Under the pieces are notes generated by a model. That model worked only from the letters and a program-made list of their open reading frames with translations, was not told the origin of the DNA and ran no database searches. Of a stretch of DNA of 43,886 nucleotides, positions 33,989 to 41,811 are shown in pieces (position 1 is the stretch's first letter; each line of letters begins with the position of its first letter). Position numbers and translations under genes: made by a program. The DNA is from a virus: positions 1-43,886 of the IMG/VR virus record IMGVR_UViG_3300017788_000049; one strand, written 5' to 3'.

Positions 33989-34753
33989 ATGAAAAACATT
34001 GTATTGGTTACTGGGGGTTTTGATCCTCTACATTCGGGACACATCGCTTATTTTAAAGCAGCTAAAACTCTCGGCGATATATTAATCGTAGGCCTCAATT
34101 CTGACGAATGGCTACAACGCAAGAAAGGAAGAGCGTTCATGCCATGGAACGAAAGACTATGTATCGTTAATAATCTTTCAATGATCGACGAAGTCTATAC
34201 ATTTAATGACGAAGATGGATCTGCTAAACATTTTATTCAACAGGTTAGAGCACACTATCCCGATTCTAAATTGATATTTGCCAACGGCGGGGATCGAACC
34301 AAAGATAATATACCAGAAATGGATGTGGTAGACTCCAATATTGAATTTGTGTTCGGCGTCGGCGGCGAAGATAAAAAGAATTCTAGTTCGTGGATTTTAA
34401 CTGAATGGAAAGCCCCTAAAACTGAACGTTCTTGGGGTTATTATCGTGTACTACACGAAAATGGAAAGGAAGTTAAGGTTAAGGAATTAACAGTAGATCC
34501 GGGTCGATGTCTTAGCATGCAGAAACATAAGGATAGAGCAGAACATTGGTTTATCGCCGAAGGTACAGCTGAAATTTATACCGTTAATAAAAGTTCTGAT
34601 CATGAGTATTTTGGAACATATCACAAACATCAAAACCTTTTTATAAACAAAAACGAGTGGCATCAATTGTGTAATCCTGGAAATGTTCCGCTTAAACTTA
34701 TAGAAATACAATATGGCGAACGATGCGAAGAAGAGGATATCGAAAGAAAATGA
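33989..34753 (+). CDS. Nucleotidyltransferase-cupin fusion for sugar activation
   Basis: A 254-residue two-domain protein. Residues 1-125 form a cytidylyltransferase-like domain: GGFDPLHSGH at 8-17 holds the HxGH-type motif, ILIVGLNSDEWLQRKKGR follows, and FANGGDR is near 105. This resembles heptose-1-phosphate adenylyltransferases and glycerol-phosphate cytidylyltransferases. Residues about 150-254 form a cupin like the C-terminal phosphomannose isomerase part of ManC: LTVDPGRCLSMQKHKDRAEHWFIAEGTAEIYTV and WHQLCNPGNVPLKLIEIQYG. The pair could activate and epimerise or isomerise a sugar phosphate. It opens the glycan island and overlaps the next start (ATGA). I chose 33989 because it follows the late promoter. 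Confidence 0.8.
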   Translation: MKNIVLVTGGFDPLHSGHIAYFKAAKTLGDILIVGLNSDEWLQRKKGRAFMPWNERLCIVNNLSMIDEVYTFNDEDGSAKHFIQQVRAHYPDSKLIFANGGDRTKDNIPEMDVVDSNIEFVFGVGGEDKKNSSSWILTEWKAPKTERSWGYYRVLHENGKEVKVKELTVDPGRCLSMQKHKDRAEHWFIAEGTAEIYTVNKSSDHEYFGTYHKHQNLFINKNEWHQLCNPGNVPLKLIEIQYGERCEEEDIERK

Positions 34754-35436
34754 AAGATATCATTCCTGTCTTTATAGGTTATGATCCAAGAGAGGCGATT
34801 GCATATCATGTTTGTGCAAATAGCATTATTAGAAATTCTAGTCGACCAGTTTCGATCATTCCTGTAGCATTAAATTTATTTAAAGATTATAGTGAAACAC
34901 ACACGGACGGCAGTAATCATTTTATCTATACTAGATTCTTGGTTCCTTGGTTAATGAATTGGACTGGTCACGCTATATTCATAGATGGCGATATGATTGT
35001 TCGCGGAGACATTGCAGAACTTTGGGATATGAGACAGTTAGGTATGGATATCCAAGTAGTCAAGCATGATTACAAAACAAAAATGAAAGAAAAATATTTA
35101 GGAAGTAAAAATGAAGATTATCCTCGAAAAAATTGGTCTAGTGTTATTCTGTGGAATTGTAATAGCTTTCCTAACAGGAAACTTACTCCCGAGTTCGTCC
35201 AGCGAGCCACTGGTGCCGAGCTCCACCGCTTCACGTGGTTAGATGATGAGCGTATAGGTGAATTACCTAAAGAATGGAATTGGTTACCTGATGAATACGG
35301 GCCGAATCCGGATGCCAAGTTATTACATTATACATTAGGAACTCCCTGCTTTCATGAATTTGCCAATACTCCTATGGGCGATGAGTGGCATAAAGAACGC
35401 ATCTTAACAGAGTATTGTCAACAAAGAAATATATGA
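34750..35436 (+). CDS. Glycosyltransferase, GT8-like
   Basis: A 228-residue GT-A type glycosyltransferase. IPVFIGYDPREAIAYHVCANSI near the N-terminus, FIYTRFLVPWLMNWTGHAIFIDGDMIVRGDIAELWDM at 58-94 with the metal-binding DGD at 79-81, and KNWSSVILWNC near 130 fit the GT8 superfamily. A final HYTLGTPC segment is also GT8-like (His and Gly near the C-terminal metal site). It transfers a sugar from an NDP donor to an unknown acceptor, in the cytoplasm as no signal peptide is visible. Start and stop both overlap neighbours by ATGA, so it is coupled in the island operon. Confidence 0.8.
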   Translation: MKDIIPVFIGYDPREAIAYHVCANSIIRNSSRPVSIIPVALNLFKDYSETHTDGSNHFIYTRFLVPWLMNWTGHAIFIDGDMIVRGDIAELWDMRQLGMDIQVVKHDYKTKMKEKYLGSKNEDYPRKNWSSVILWNCNSFPNRKLTPEFVQRATGAELHRFTWLDDERIGELPKEWNWLPDEYGPNPDAKLLHYTLGTPCFHEFANTPMGDEWHKERILTEYCQQRNI

Positions 35437-36233
35437 GTTGGATTTTTTTAAACAATACTAAAAAATCTCAATATGTTGAATTGTTTGCTAAAGGTTGTAA
35501 TTCGTTTGCAACTTCTTATGACGACTTTATATACGAAGAAAATAAGAATCCTCTAGTTATTAGAGGAATTTTAAAAGATAAATTAATAAAACGTTGTTGG
35601 GAAGATAATAGAACGTTTTATTATTTTGATACAGGATATATCGGCAACGATATCTATGATAAAAATCCAAACGGTTATAAATTTTGGCACAGAATAGTAA
35701 AAAACGATTTACAACACAGAGAAATCATTTCAAGACCGGACGATCGTTGGATTAAATTAGGTAAAAAAATTAAACCCTGGAAATCCCCAGGCCGCAAAAT
35801 AATCATCGCAGCACCTGACGAAAAACCTTGTAAGTTTTATAATATAAACTTAGAACAATGGCTAGAAGATGTTACCAGTACATTAAAAAAATACACTGAC
35901 AGGCCTATTGTTGTTAGACAACGTCCTGCAGATAGGATAGACAGAAAGCAAAACGTTCCATTAGTACAAGAATTAGAAAATGATGTATTTGCTTTGATAA
36001 CATTCAATAGTGTTGCAGCAACAGAAGCAATTTTAAATGGAATTCCAGCATTTACTTTAGCACCAGCAAATGCTGCTAGTCCTGTGTGTCTACAAGATTT
36101 AACCAAGATAGAAACTCCCTATTACCCAGATAAGGATAAATTATATTCATGGGTCTGTCATATAGCGTACGGTCAATTTCATACAGATGAATTAAGAAAC
36201 GGTACAGCAAAAAGAATTTTGGAAGAATTATGA
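35433..36233 (+). CDS. KpsC/KpsS-like glycosyltransferase, copy 1 of 3
   Basis: A 266-residue protein. YTDRPIVVRQRPADR at 154-168 and DVFALITFNSVAATEAILNGIPAFTLAPANAASPV at 184-218 match the C-terminal donor-binding half of capsule-synthesis transferases (KpsC/KpsS type, GT-B fold). A trailing IETPYYPDKDKLYSW...DELRNGT segment is shared with the copies at 36909 and 41812. The N-terminal half is poorly conserved among the copies, as expected if acceptors differ. Length is shorter than bacterial KpsS, so it is one catalytic unit or a reduced form. Overlaps both neighbours by ATGA. Confidence 0.65.
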   Translation: MSWIFLNNTKKSQYVELFAKGCNSFATSYDDFIYEENKNPLVIRGILKDKLIKRCWEDNRTFYYFDTGYIGNDIYDKNPNGYKFWHRIVKNDLQHREIISRPDDRWIKLGKKIKPWKSPGRKIIIAAPDEKPCKFYNINLEQWLEDVTSTLKKYTDRPIVVRQRPADRIDRKQNVPLVQELENDVFALITFNSVAATEAILNGIPAFTLAPANAASPVCLQDLTKIETPYYPDKDKLYSWVCHIAYGQFHTDELRNGTAKRILEEL

Positions 36234-36934
36234 AATTACATTTTATTACAAGTATATCAAAAACTTATTGGAATGATACTGCAAGATTTTGTATTCCTAC
36301 TTGGAAATTGCCCGGTAAGGTAACAATCTATGTCGATCAAAGTGGCGGCGACCTAGATTGGATTGTTGAAATTCCATTTCATAAGGAATTACTAAATGTT
36401 CCAGAATTAAACAATAAAGAATTAGAAAGAGCAAAGGTAAGAAAATTTTGGGGTAAATCTTGGGCACAAATAGATGCTATAAGAAATAGATCTGTTGACG
36501 AGCGTGTAATATGGATTGATTCTGACGTGGAACAGATTGCGGATACAGACGAAAATGATTTTAACTTTAATTTCAGAGAACCATTTGCTATTATGAATTC
36601 TGGTGATAACGAAGATTGTTGGGAAACCGGTTTAGTTATTTTCAATCAACAATATGGTAAATTAAATGTTGTTACTCGTCTATATGAAAAGGTATGGCGC
36701 GATGAAGAGCAATTATTTGGTTTGTTTAGACCATATGATTCATATGTGTTAGGTCATGTTGCAGAAGAACGCACCTTTTTAAATTTATGTGATCAACCTT
36801 GCAAGAATATCGATGCCCTATCTAATTCTAGATTTGGTAAATTTTTTAAACATTGGATTAATAAAGATAATAAAAAACTTTTGCAAGATCTAAAAACAGT
36901 ACAATCAAGTGAAAACAGTAGCGATATATCATAA
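36230..36934 (+). CDS. Glycosyltransferase-like protein, GT-A type with DSD motif
   Basis: A 234-residue protein with LHFITSISKTYWNDTARFCIPTWKLPGKVTIYVDQ at the N-terminus and a DSD motif in VIWIDSDVE at 93-101, the usual place of a GT-A metal site. An NSGDNEDCWETGLVIFNQQ stretch at 123-141 and EERTFLNLCDQPCK near 182 resemble the acceptor-site region of such enzymes. I cannot give a CAZy family. The gene overlaps the previous one by ATGA and the next by 26 bases, so it belongs to the same operon. Confidence 0.65.
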   Translation: MKLHFITSISKTYWNDTARFCIPTWKLPGKVTIYVDQSGGDLDWIVEIPFHKELLNVPELNNKELERAKVRKFWGKSWAQIDAIRNRSVDERVIWIDSDVEQIADTDENDFNFNFREPFAIMNSGDNEDCWETGLVIFNQQYGKLNVVTRLYEKVWRDEEQLFGLFRPYDSYVLGHVAEERTFLNLCDQPCKNIDALSNSRFGKFFKHWINKDNKKLLQDLKTVQSSENSSDIS

Positions 36935-37844
36935 ATCAGTTCCTAATGGAAAAAATTTAGAAAAGATACAACTTTTACAAAATTTTTCTCAGGGAGTTCG
37001 TACTGTAGGTGATACTGTACTTGATATAGATCACTATGGTGTAGTTGCAGCCGATGTTGGCGTAATACAAGGGTGGGTGTCTGGAAAACCAGATGCACAA
37101 CATACAATATTAAGAAACAATGTTATTACTCAACAAAAATTTTTGAATAGATACGTAGTTTGTGCCGATAGTAATTTATTTTTATATGCCGATACAAGCA
37201 ATCCTTTACATTATCTAAGATACAGTTTCAATGATGTTTTTCCTAACCGAGGAATATACTGTGATACAGAAATTGATCCCATGAGGTGGATTAAAATTTC
37301 ACAAAATCTTAATATACATCTTAAACCATATAGAACTTTCGGTGATCATATTTTAATATTATTACAGCGCAATGGTGGGTGGAGCATGTCTGGATATGAT
37401 GTCCAGGATTGGGCAATATCAGTTATTGATACTATACGATCTTTTACAGACAGACCAATTGTAATCAGAGCACATCCCGGAGATAAAGCATCTAGGACTT
37501 ATCTTAATCCGGATAGTCCTCACCGCAAAATTAAATTTTCAAAACGTGTAAGATTAAGTAACAATGTTAAATTAACTGATGATTTAATAAATTGCTGGGC
37601 TGCAATCAATTATAACTCAAGTCCATCTGTGGGCGCAGTGATCGAAGGTGTTCCAATTTTTGTAACAGATCCTCTTAGAAGTCAAAGTGCAGAAGTTGCT
37701 AATAAAGATTTATCACAAATTGAAAATCCACTGCTGCCAGATAGACAAAAGTGGGTCGAAAGATTAAGTATGTTTCATTGGAATTTTGATGAATTAAAGT
37801 CGGGCGAATGCTGGCAGCACATGAGGAAATTTATTAAGATCTAA
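36909..37844 (+). CDS. KpsC/KpsS-like glycosyltransferase, copy 2 of 3
   Basis: A 311-residue protein with GTG start inside the end of the preceding gene. FTDRPIVIRAHPGDKAS at 179-195 and CWAAINYNSSPSVGAVIEGVPIFV at 229-252 carry the same donor-binding pattern as copies 1 and 3; IENPLLPDRQKWVERL...DELKSGE follows. Residues 1-140 include YHKSVPNGKNLEKIQLL and DHYGVVAADVGVIQGWVSGK, unlike the other copies. The Arg-x-His-Pro element is the phosphate/donor contact in related enzymes. It ends the plus arm and its last 11 bases overlap the end of the convergent GT6-like gene. Confidence 0.65.
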   Translation: MKTVAIYHKSVPNGKNLEKIQLLQNFSQGVRTVGDTVLDIDHYGVVAADVGVIQGWVSGKPDAQHTILRNNVITQQKFLNRYVVCADSNLFLYADTSNPLHYLRYSFNDVFPNRGIYCDTEIDPMRWIKISQNLNIHLKPYRTFGDHILILLQRNGGWSMSGYDVQDWAISVIDTIRSFTDRPIVIRAHPGDKASRTYLNPDSPHRKIKFSKRVRLSNNVKLTDDLINCWAAINYNSSPSVGAVIEGVPIFVTDPLRSQSAEVANKDLSQIENPLLPDRQKWVERLSMFHWNFDELKSGECWQHMRKFIKI

Positions 37845-38496
37845 GAGATGCAGCATCTTTTTTAACAACAGCAATCTTAGCCTTTTCGGTGTGTTTAAGA
37901 TTACAATAAATCGATGGCAGCACTACTGTCGGTGGATTATCTAAACAATATCGATTCCAGTGGCTTTCATCGTGCCATTCAGCAATCACTCCATTTTGAT
38001 GATCTATATCGATTCTGTTAGCTAATTCTTTAGCATCTTCTAAGAACCTTTTTCCACCTTGAAACCCACCGCAATAATAAGGAGCGATTATACCCTTTGG
38101 TATTTCTTTTTCAGAGATATAAGCAAGACTTTTTGGATTCCTATCGTAATTACCTGCACGTTTTTTAAATTTTCCGTGAATAGTAGCTACTCTGTCTCCT
38201 AAAATTTCGTCTCCTACTTCTCCTAAGACTAGCATGTCGACATCTATGTAATAATAATAATCTTTTTTAGGATAATTGTTTAATTTTTGAATTAAATGAT
38301 ATCTACCTAATGTCATCCATGGCCATTCTCGATGTTCTGTATGTATCACTGTTACGTTACCCGTAAAAGGTTGATTGGTAAAAAGAAATACTTCAACATC
38401 ATGATTTTTTAAAAAATTCTTTTCTACTGTTTCTAATAATGCAGGAGCAAAATCTATGTATTTGTTTGTTGCTATTACTATCAATCCTACTTGCAT
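37834..38496 (-). CDS. Glycosyltransferase family 6-like (ABO/alpha-1,3-Gal type)
   Basis: A 220-residue protein with the GT6 signature set: EWPWMTLGRYHLI at 57-69, DVD metal motif in YYYIDVDMLVLGEVG at 81-95, YYCGGFQGG at 140-148 and AEWHDESHWNRY at 172-183, the last being the catalytic/acceptor element of the histo-blood group A/B transferases. Such enzymes add Gal or GalNAc in alpha-1,3 linkage. I recall a GT6 member in a marine cyanophage. I chose the ATG at 38496 because it overlaps the upstream stop by 10 bases in the same way as the neighbouring gene; an upstream in-frame start at 38526 is possible. No membrane anchor is present, unlike the vertebrate enzymes. Confidence 0.82.
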   Translation of the reverse strand: MQVGLIVIATNKYIDFAPALLETVEKNFLKNHDVEVFLFTNQPFTGNVTVIHTEHREWPWMTLGRYHLIQKLNNYPKKDYYYYIDVDMLVLGEVGDEILGDRVATIHGKFKKRAGNYDRNPKSLAYISEKEIPKGIIAPYYCGGFQGGKRFLEDAKELANRIDIDHQNGVIAEWHDESHWNRYCLDNPPTVVLPSIYCNLKHTEKAKIAVVKKDAASLRS

Positions 38497-39071
38497 ATTG
38501 CGGCCACCGATTGTGAATGTATCCAATGTAAAGATTCAACTTTTCTCGAAGTATATTTTTCTATGGTATTTTTTAAAGTAAATGGAGTATAATAACAATT
38601 ATGGTCAGGATGGACTACCTCTAAAAAAGTTCCATTAACATATTCTGTTCTAACCTGTAGCAGAAATGCATCAGGTGTTGTAAAAATTAATGTTCCTTTT
38701 TTTGAATCTACTAATTTTAAAAATTCTTGAACATTTCCGACATGTTCTAACACCTCTGGAATTAAAATTATGTCGTAGTTATTTGGAATCTTATTCCAAT
38801 CGTAATAGATTTCTCCGTTGGAAACTCTTAACTTCTCTGCATGTTCCATGTTTGCATCAATGCCATCGATTATTTCGGCATGCTTAGATAGTTCTATATG
38901 TAAACTAGCATTTACATCAGTGATAGGCCAATCAACAAATCCCACATGTAATACTTTTTTGTTTTTAATTAACGGAACTAAAAATTCTAACCTATTTGAA
39001 TTTTTAAGAGAGTCGTTAACTACTGTTTCTTGGACATAATATTTTTTAAAACCTTTTCCGTTTACTTGCAT
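38487..39071 (-). CDS. SAM-dependent methyltransferase
   Basis: A 194-residue class I methyltransferase: VLHVGFVDWP near 40-49 is motif I, HAEIIDGIDANMEHAEKLRV follows with the acidic residue for SAM ribose (IDGIDAN), and NNYDIILIPEVLEHVGNVQEFLKLV around 98-122 is the motif II region. LIFTTPDAFLLQ corresponds to the next strand. It resembles the Methyltransf-11/23 group often found in glycan clusters, so a sugar or O-methyl target is plausible. Start lies in a 10-base overlap (ATGCAAGTAA) with the epimerase gene, and its end overlaps the GT6 start by ATGCAAGTAG. Confidence 0.75.
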   Translation of the reverse strand: MQVNGKGFKKYYVQETVVNDSLKNSNRLEFLVPLIKNKKVLHVGFVDWPITDVNASLHIELSKHAEIIDGIDANMEHAEKLRVSNGEIYYDWNKIPNNYDIILIPEVLEHVGNVQEFLKLVDSKKGTLIFTTPDAFLLQVRTEYVNGTFLEVVHPDHNCYYTPFTLKNTIEKYTSRKVESLHWIHSQSVAAICK

Positions 39072-39889
39072 TTTAATAGCTCTTTAATATTATATATTTT
39101 TTTCATAAATCTAGAAGGATTAGACAGTACGCTTACTTCTAGGTCTCCTTCTCTTCTAGAACCAACAGAAACATCAAACTCGCAATCGTTGATTTCCTTA
39201 AACATACTAACCATTTCTTTTACTGTAGTACCAACGCCGTGTCCTAGATTTTCTATTTGGTTAGTTGACTCTGAAATTCCTTGAATAACAGCGTGACAGA
39301 TTTCATTTACATGACAATAATCTCTGATGCAGGTTCCGTCTTTGGTATTATAATCGTTGCCGAAAATTGTGAAACTTCCTGTATTTGTTGCATTAATTAA
39401 AGCATAGAACAGCCCATCTGGATTAGTTGGATTAATTCCATCGCTACCGACTACATTATAAAATCTAAAAATCGTAAAAGGAATTTTGTTTTTCTTGCAG
39501 AATTGAAATACAATGTCTTCCATTGCTTTCTTAGAAATTCCATAAGGACTGTTAAGTTGTTCGGCGGCCCCAGTTGAGGCGATAACTAATCTTTTAGTTT
39601 TTATGTTTTTAAGAACATTCAATGTCCCTAAGATATTGGTTGTATAAAATTTTACGGGATCTTTAACACTTTCACCTACTGATACTTCGGCAGCTAAATG
39701 TACAATACAGTCGTATTCGCCGTTGATTTGCTGTAAATCTAAAATGTTTTGTTTGTAAAATTTTTTAACAGGTACGATAGAATCGTTTTTATCTAATCCG
39801 TGGATTTCTAATTTATTATCTTTTTTTAGAATCTGTGTGAGATGCGAACCTATATATCCGCTGTTGCCTGTGATTAAAATCTTATCCAT
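39062..39889 (-). CDS. NAD-dependent sugar epimerase, GalE-like
   Basis: A 275-residue short-chain epimerase. GNSGYIGSH at 8-16 is the dinucleotide-binding loop, CIVHLAAEVSVGESVKDPVKFYTTNILGTLNVL at 61-93 follows, STGAAEQ near 106 gives the Ser of the triad, YGISK near 116-120 is the Tyr-x-x-x-Lys pair, and FGNDYNTKDGTCIRDYCHV near 175-193 is the substrate site typical of UDP-glucose 4-epimerase. It could supply UDP-Gal or UDP-GalNAc, which would suit the nearby GT6. It is shorter than E. coli GalE (338), mainly in the C-terminal region. Eight-base overlap with the upstream GT25-like gene. Confidence 0.85.
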   Translation of the reverse strand: MDKILITGNSGYIGSHLTQILKKDNKLEIHGLDKNDSIVPVKKFYKQNILDLQQINGEYDCIVHLAAEVSVGESVKDPVKFYTTNILGTLNVLKNIKTKRLVIASTGAAEQLNSPYGISKKAMEDIVFQFCKKNKIPFTIFRFYNVVGSDGINPTNPDGLFYALINATNTGSFTIFGNDYNTKDGTCIRDYCHVNEICHAVIQGISESTNQIENLGHGVGTTVKEMVSMFKEINDCEFDVSVGSRREGDLEVSVLSNPSRFMKKIYNIKELLKCK

Positions 39890-40568
39890 TAAATGTACTC
39901 CAGAAATCGTTCTTCCCTCTAACTAAAGACTTTTTTCCATCTTCTCCAATAAGTGCTCTTCCCATAATATGACTATGCACTTGTATTTTTACTATTGCCG
40001 ACATCATAGCGTTATCGGATGGTAACCAAGTTGTTTTATACATAGATATCAGTTTTTCTGCAGCTACAGGCTTGATAACATACCCCGGAGTACCGGGCAT
40101 CGAAGACTGCCAGTATCCTTCTGCCCTTGGGTCTCCTGTTGGGTTAGTTAGATAATGATAATACTTAGCTGATTTAGTTGGATTTCCAAAAACTGTAATT
40201 AATACCTCCTCAAACTCTACAGGAAAATATTCTCTAATAAAAAAAACATCGTCTTCAAATACCATAATTGGCTCGTTTAATTTAACACATTTCTCCCATA
40301 ACCTATAGTGACTGTCAAAGCATCCCATTTCTCCCGGTTTCTGTTGACTGTCTCGATATTCATCTGAAAAAGGAGTCAACGGCCCATTTTTAAAATTCCA
40401 TGGGTGATATCTCCGACCTTCTCTAGTATACTTTTCTTTTGTCTGCGGACCGTACGAGCCTTCGAACAGTTCGGCATCGATGCCGAAACTTTGTAATTTT
40501 TCTTTAACATCAGTTGCTGTCTTTAGAGATGCTGGAATTTTACTTAAATGTATGATGAATGCTTTCAT
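39882..40568 (-). CDS. Glycosyltransferase family 25-like (LPS type)
   Basis: A 228-residue protein with the GT25 layout: FIIHLSKIPASLKTA at the N-terminus, PGEMGCFDSHYRLWEKCVKLNEPIMVFEDDV at 78-108 with the EDD metal motif at 105-107, MPGTPGYVIKPVAAEKLISM near 153-172 and WLPSDNAMM near 178. GT25 enzymes include LPS galactosyltransferases. The start is ATG at 40568, in an ATGA overlap with the upstream stop; a TTG at 40574 is in frame but less likely. The gene is the third in the minus-strand arm. Confidence 0.82.
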   Translation of the reverse strand: MKAFIIHLSKIPASLKTATDVKEKLQSFGIDAELFEGSYGPQTKEKYTREGRRYHPWNFKNGPLTPFSDEYRDSQQKPGEMGCFDSHYRLWEKCVKLNEPIMVFEDDVFFIREYFPVEFEEVLITVFGNPTKSAKYYHYLTNPTGDPRAEGYWQSSMPGTPGYVIKPVAAEKLISMYKTTWLPSDNAMMSAIVKIQVHSHIMGRALIGEDGKKSLVRGKNDFWSTFNG

Positions 40569-41374
40569 TGCCAATAACTTTCCGATCGTTTTACCCTAAG
40601 ATCTTTGCTGTGACTTTTTCCATAATTTTTTCTTTCGCCCTTGAGATGATCGAGATATGCTCCCCACTCACAATTAATCAAAGGGTGTCCTTCGCCGGTA
40701 ATAACTCCTTTGCTCCAATTGTGTTGTGTTAGATAAGGGAATTTATTTCTAACTGAATCAAAAACAAAACTATCATGCCATTCGTCTAATTGAAATATTC
40801 CGGATTCTGCTTTATCGTACATTCGTTGAAATTCCATTAAAAACATTTTTGTTTGTTCTGATCGAAGATTCATAGAGTAAAGACCGCATTCTGAAAATTT
40901 GTTATCTCTACCAAGATAACAAATATCTATATTGGCAGGAATTAACCTTTCTAGATCTCTTAGAGAAATAGAACTATGACACACCATATCGGCATCCATC
41001 CATATTAATATATCTGCGTCGGTATTTTTCGCACAGTGAAAAATCGCATAAACTTTGTGTGCAAATCTCACGGCATCCCATTTAAAAGGTTTGTGACTGT
41101 CTTTTCTTGCAGCCAATCTCGGAAATGTTGATATATCTCCATTAGCATGTGGAATGTTTTTCCACGTGTTTTTGAATGCAAGTAGGTCTAGAACACTCGA
41201 TTCGAGATCTATTAATTCGATATTTGATTCTGGGGGTATGCGAGGATTAACTTTTTCAGGATAAAGATAGAGCTTAACTTCGTTAGGCCAATTCTTAACG
41301 AAAGTTTCGATCATTCTTTGAGCATATTGATAGTATCCGCTTTCGTTAAATGTAGTAACAACGGCATATTTCAT
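40565..41374 (-). CDS. Glycosyltransferase-like protein, GT-A type with DAD motif
   Basis: A 269-residue protein: YAVVTTFNESGYYQYAQRMIETFVKNWPNEVKLYLYPE at the N-terminus, RFAHKVYAIFHCAKNTDADILIWMDADMVCHSSISL at 103-138 with DAD at 127-129 as the metal motif, and FQLDEWHDSFVFDSV near 194-208 as a likely acceptor region. The C-terminal INCEWGAYLDHLKGERKNYGKSHSKDL resembles a nucleotide-binding tail seen in marine phage relatives. The ATG at 41374 is preceded by GGAAGAAG and lies two bases after the upstream stop; an in-frame start at 41392 would overlap that gene. Confidence 0.7.
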   Translation of the reverse strand: MKYAVVTTFNESGYYQYAQRMIETFVKNWPNEVKLYLYPEKVNPRIPPESNIELIDLESSVLDLLAFKNTWKNIPHANGDISTFPRLAARKDSHKPFKWDAVRFAHKVYAIFHCAKNTDADILIWMDADMVCHSSISLRDLERLIPANIDICYLGRDNKFSECGLYSMNLRSEQTKMFLMEFQRMYDKAESGIFQLDEWHDSFVFDSVRNKFPYLTQHNWSKGVITGEGHPLINCEWGAYLDHLKGERKNYGKSHSKDLRVKRSESYWQ

Positions 41375-41376
41375 GA

Positions 41377-41772
41377 TTATTTCTTCTTCCAAAAATGTAA
41401 ATCTTTTGTAGAATCAACTAAATCGTATTCGTTCTCGGTCAGTCTTCTTACAATTTTTTTGCTTGGCAATTCTTGATATTTTAGTAGTATACCAGCTCTA
41501 CCCCGATCAGCTACTCCAATAAAATTACCAATTTCTAACAAATATTTTTCATCGATCGCTAAAAAATTAATTCTAGGCAACGTCTTGGTTTCCGAGAACG
41601 ATAATTTGGGAATAATATTTCTTTTTTTAATTTTAGGGCTCTGAATTTCATATAAAAAAACAGTGTTAAAATAATCTACAATCTCTTCTAGGTAAGGAAA
41701 TTCCTCACCGACTACTATTGCAGACTCTTTTTCTGATATAATATGAGATATTCTCGTTAATAATTTGCTCAT
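41377..41772 (-). CDS. Unknown protein opening minus arm of glycan island
   Basis: A 131-residue protein, first in the minus-strand arm, 2 bases before the next gene. The strands IVVGEEFPYLEEIVDYFNTVFLYE and INFLAIDEKYLLEIGNFIGVADRGRAGILLKY suggest a Rossmann-like alpha/beta fold, but no nucleotide loop or metal motif is visible. The GVADRGRAGILLKYQELPSKKIVRRL segment is basic. I do not recognise a family. Context suggests a role in glycan metabolism. Confidence 0.6.
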   Translation of the reverse strand: MSKLLTRISHIISEKESAIVVGEEFPYLEEIVDYFNTVFLYEIQSPKIKKRNIIPKLSFSETKTLPRINFLAIDEKYLLEIGNFIGVADRGRAGILLKYQELPSKKIVRRLTENEYDLVDSTKDLHFWKKK

Positions 41773-41782
41773 CGACTTTTAT

Positions 41783-41790
41783 ATTAAATA
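41783..41790 (+). promoter_or_regulatory. Late promoter-like octamer ATTAAATA for copy 3
   Basis: ATTAAATA lies 21 bases before the ATG at 41812; expected start near 41796 leaves a 16-nt leader with only a weak TGG. It overlaps the divergent promoter region of the minus arm. Confidence 0.35.
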
Positions 41791-41796
41791 CTCTGT

Positions 41797-41804
41797 TATT
41801 TATT
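41797..41804 (-). promoter_or_regulatory. T4-type late promoter octamer for minus arm of glycan island
   Basis: AATAAATA on the minus strand with expected start near 41791, giving a leader of about 18 nt before the ATG at 41772. It would drive the six-gene minus arm. Confidence 0.55.
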
Positions 41805-41811
41805 GGTAAAA

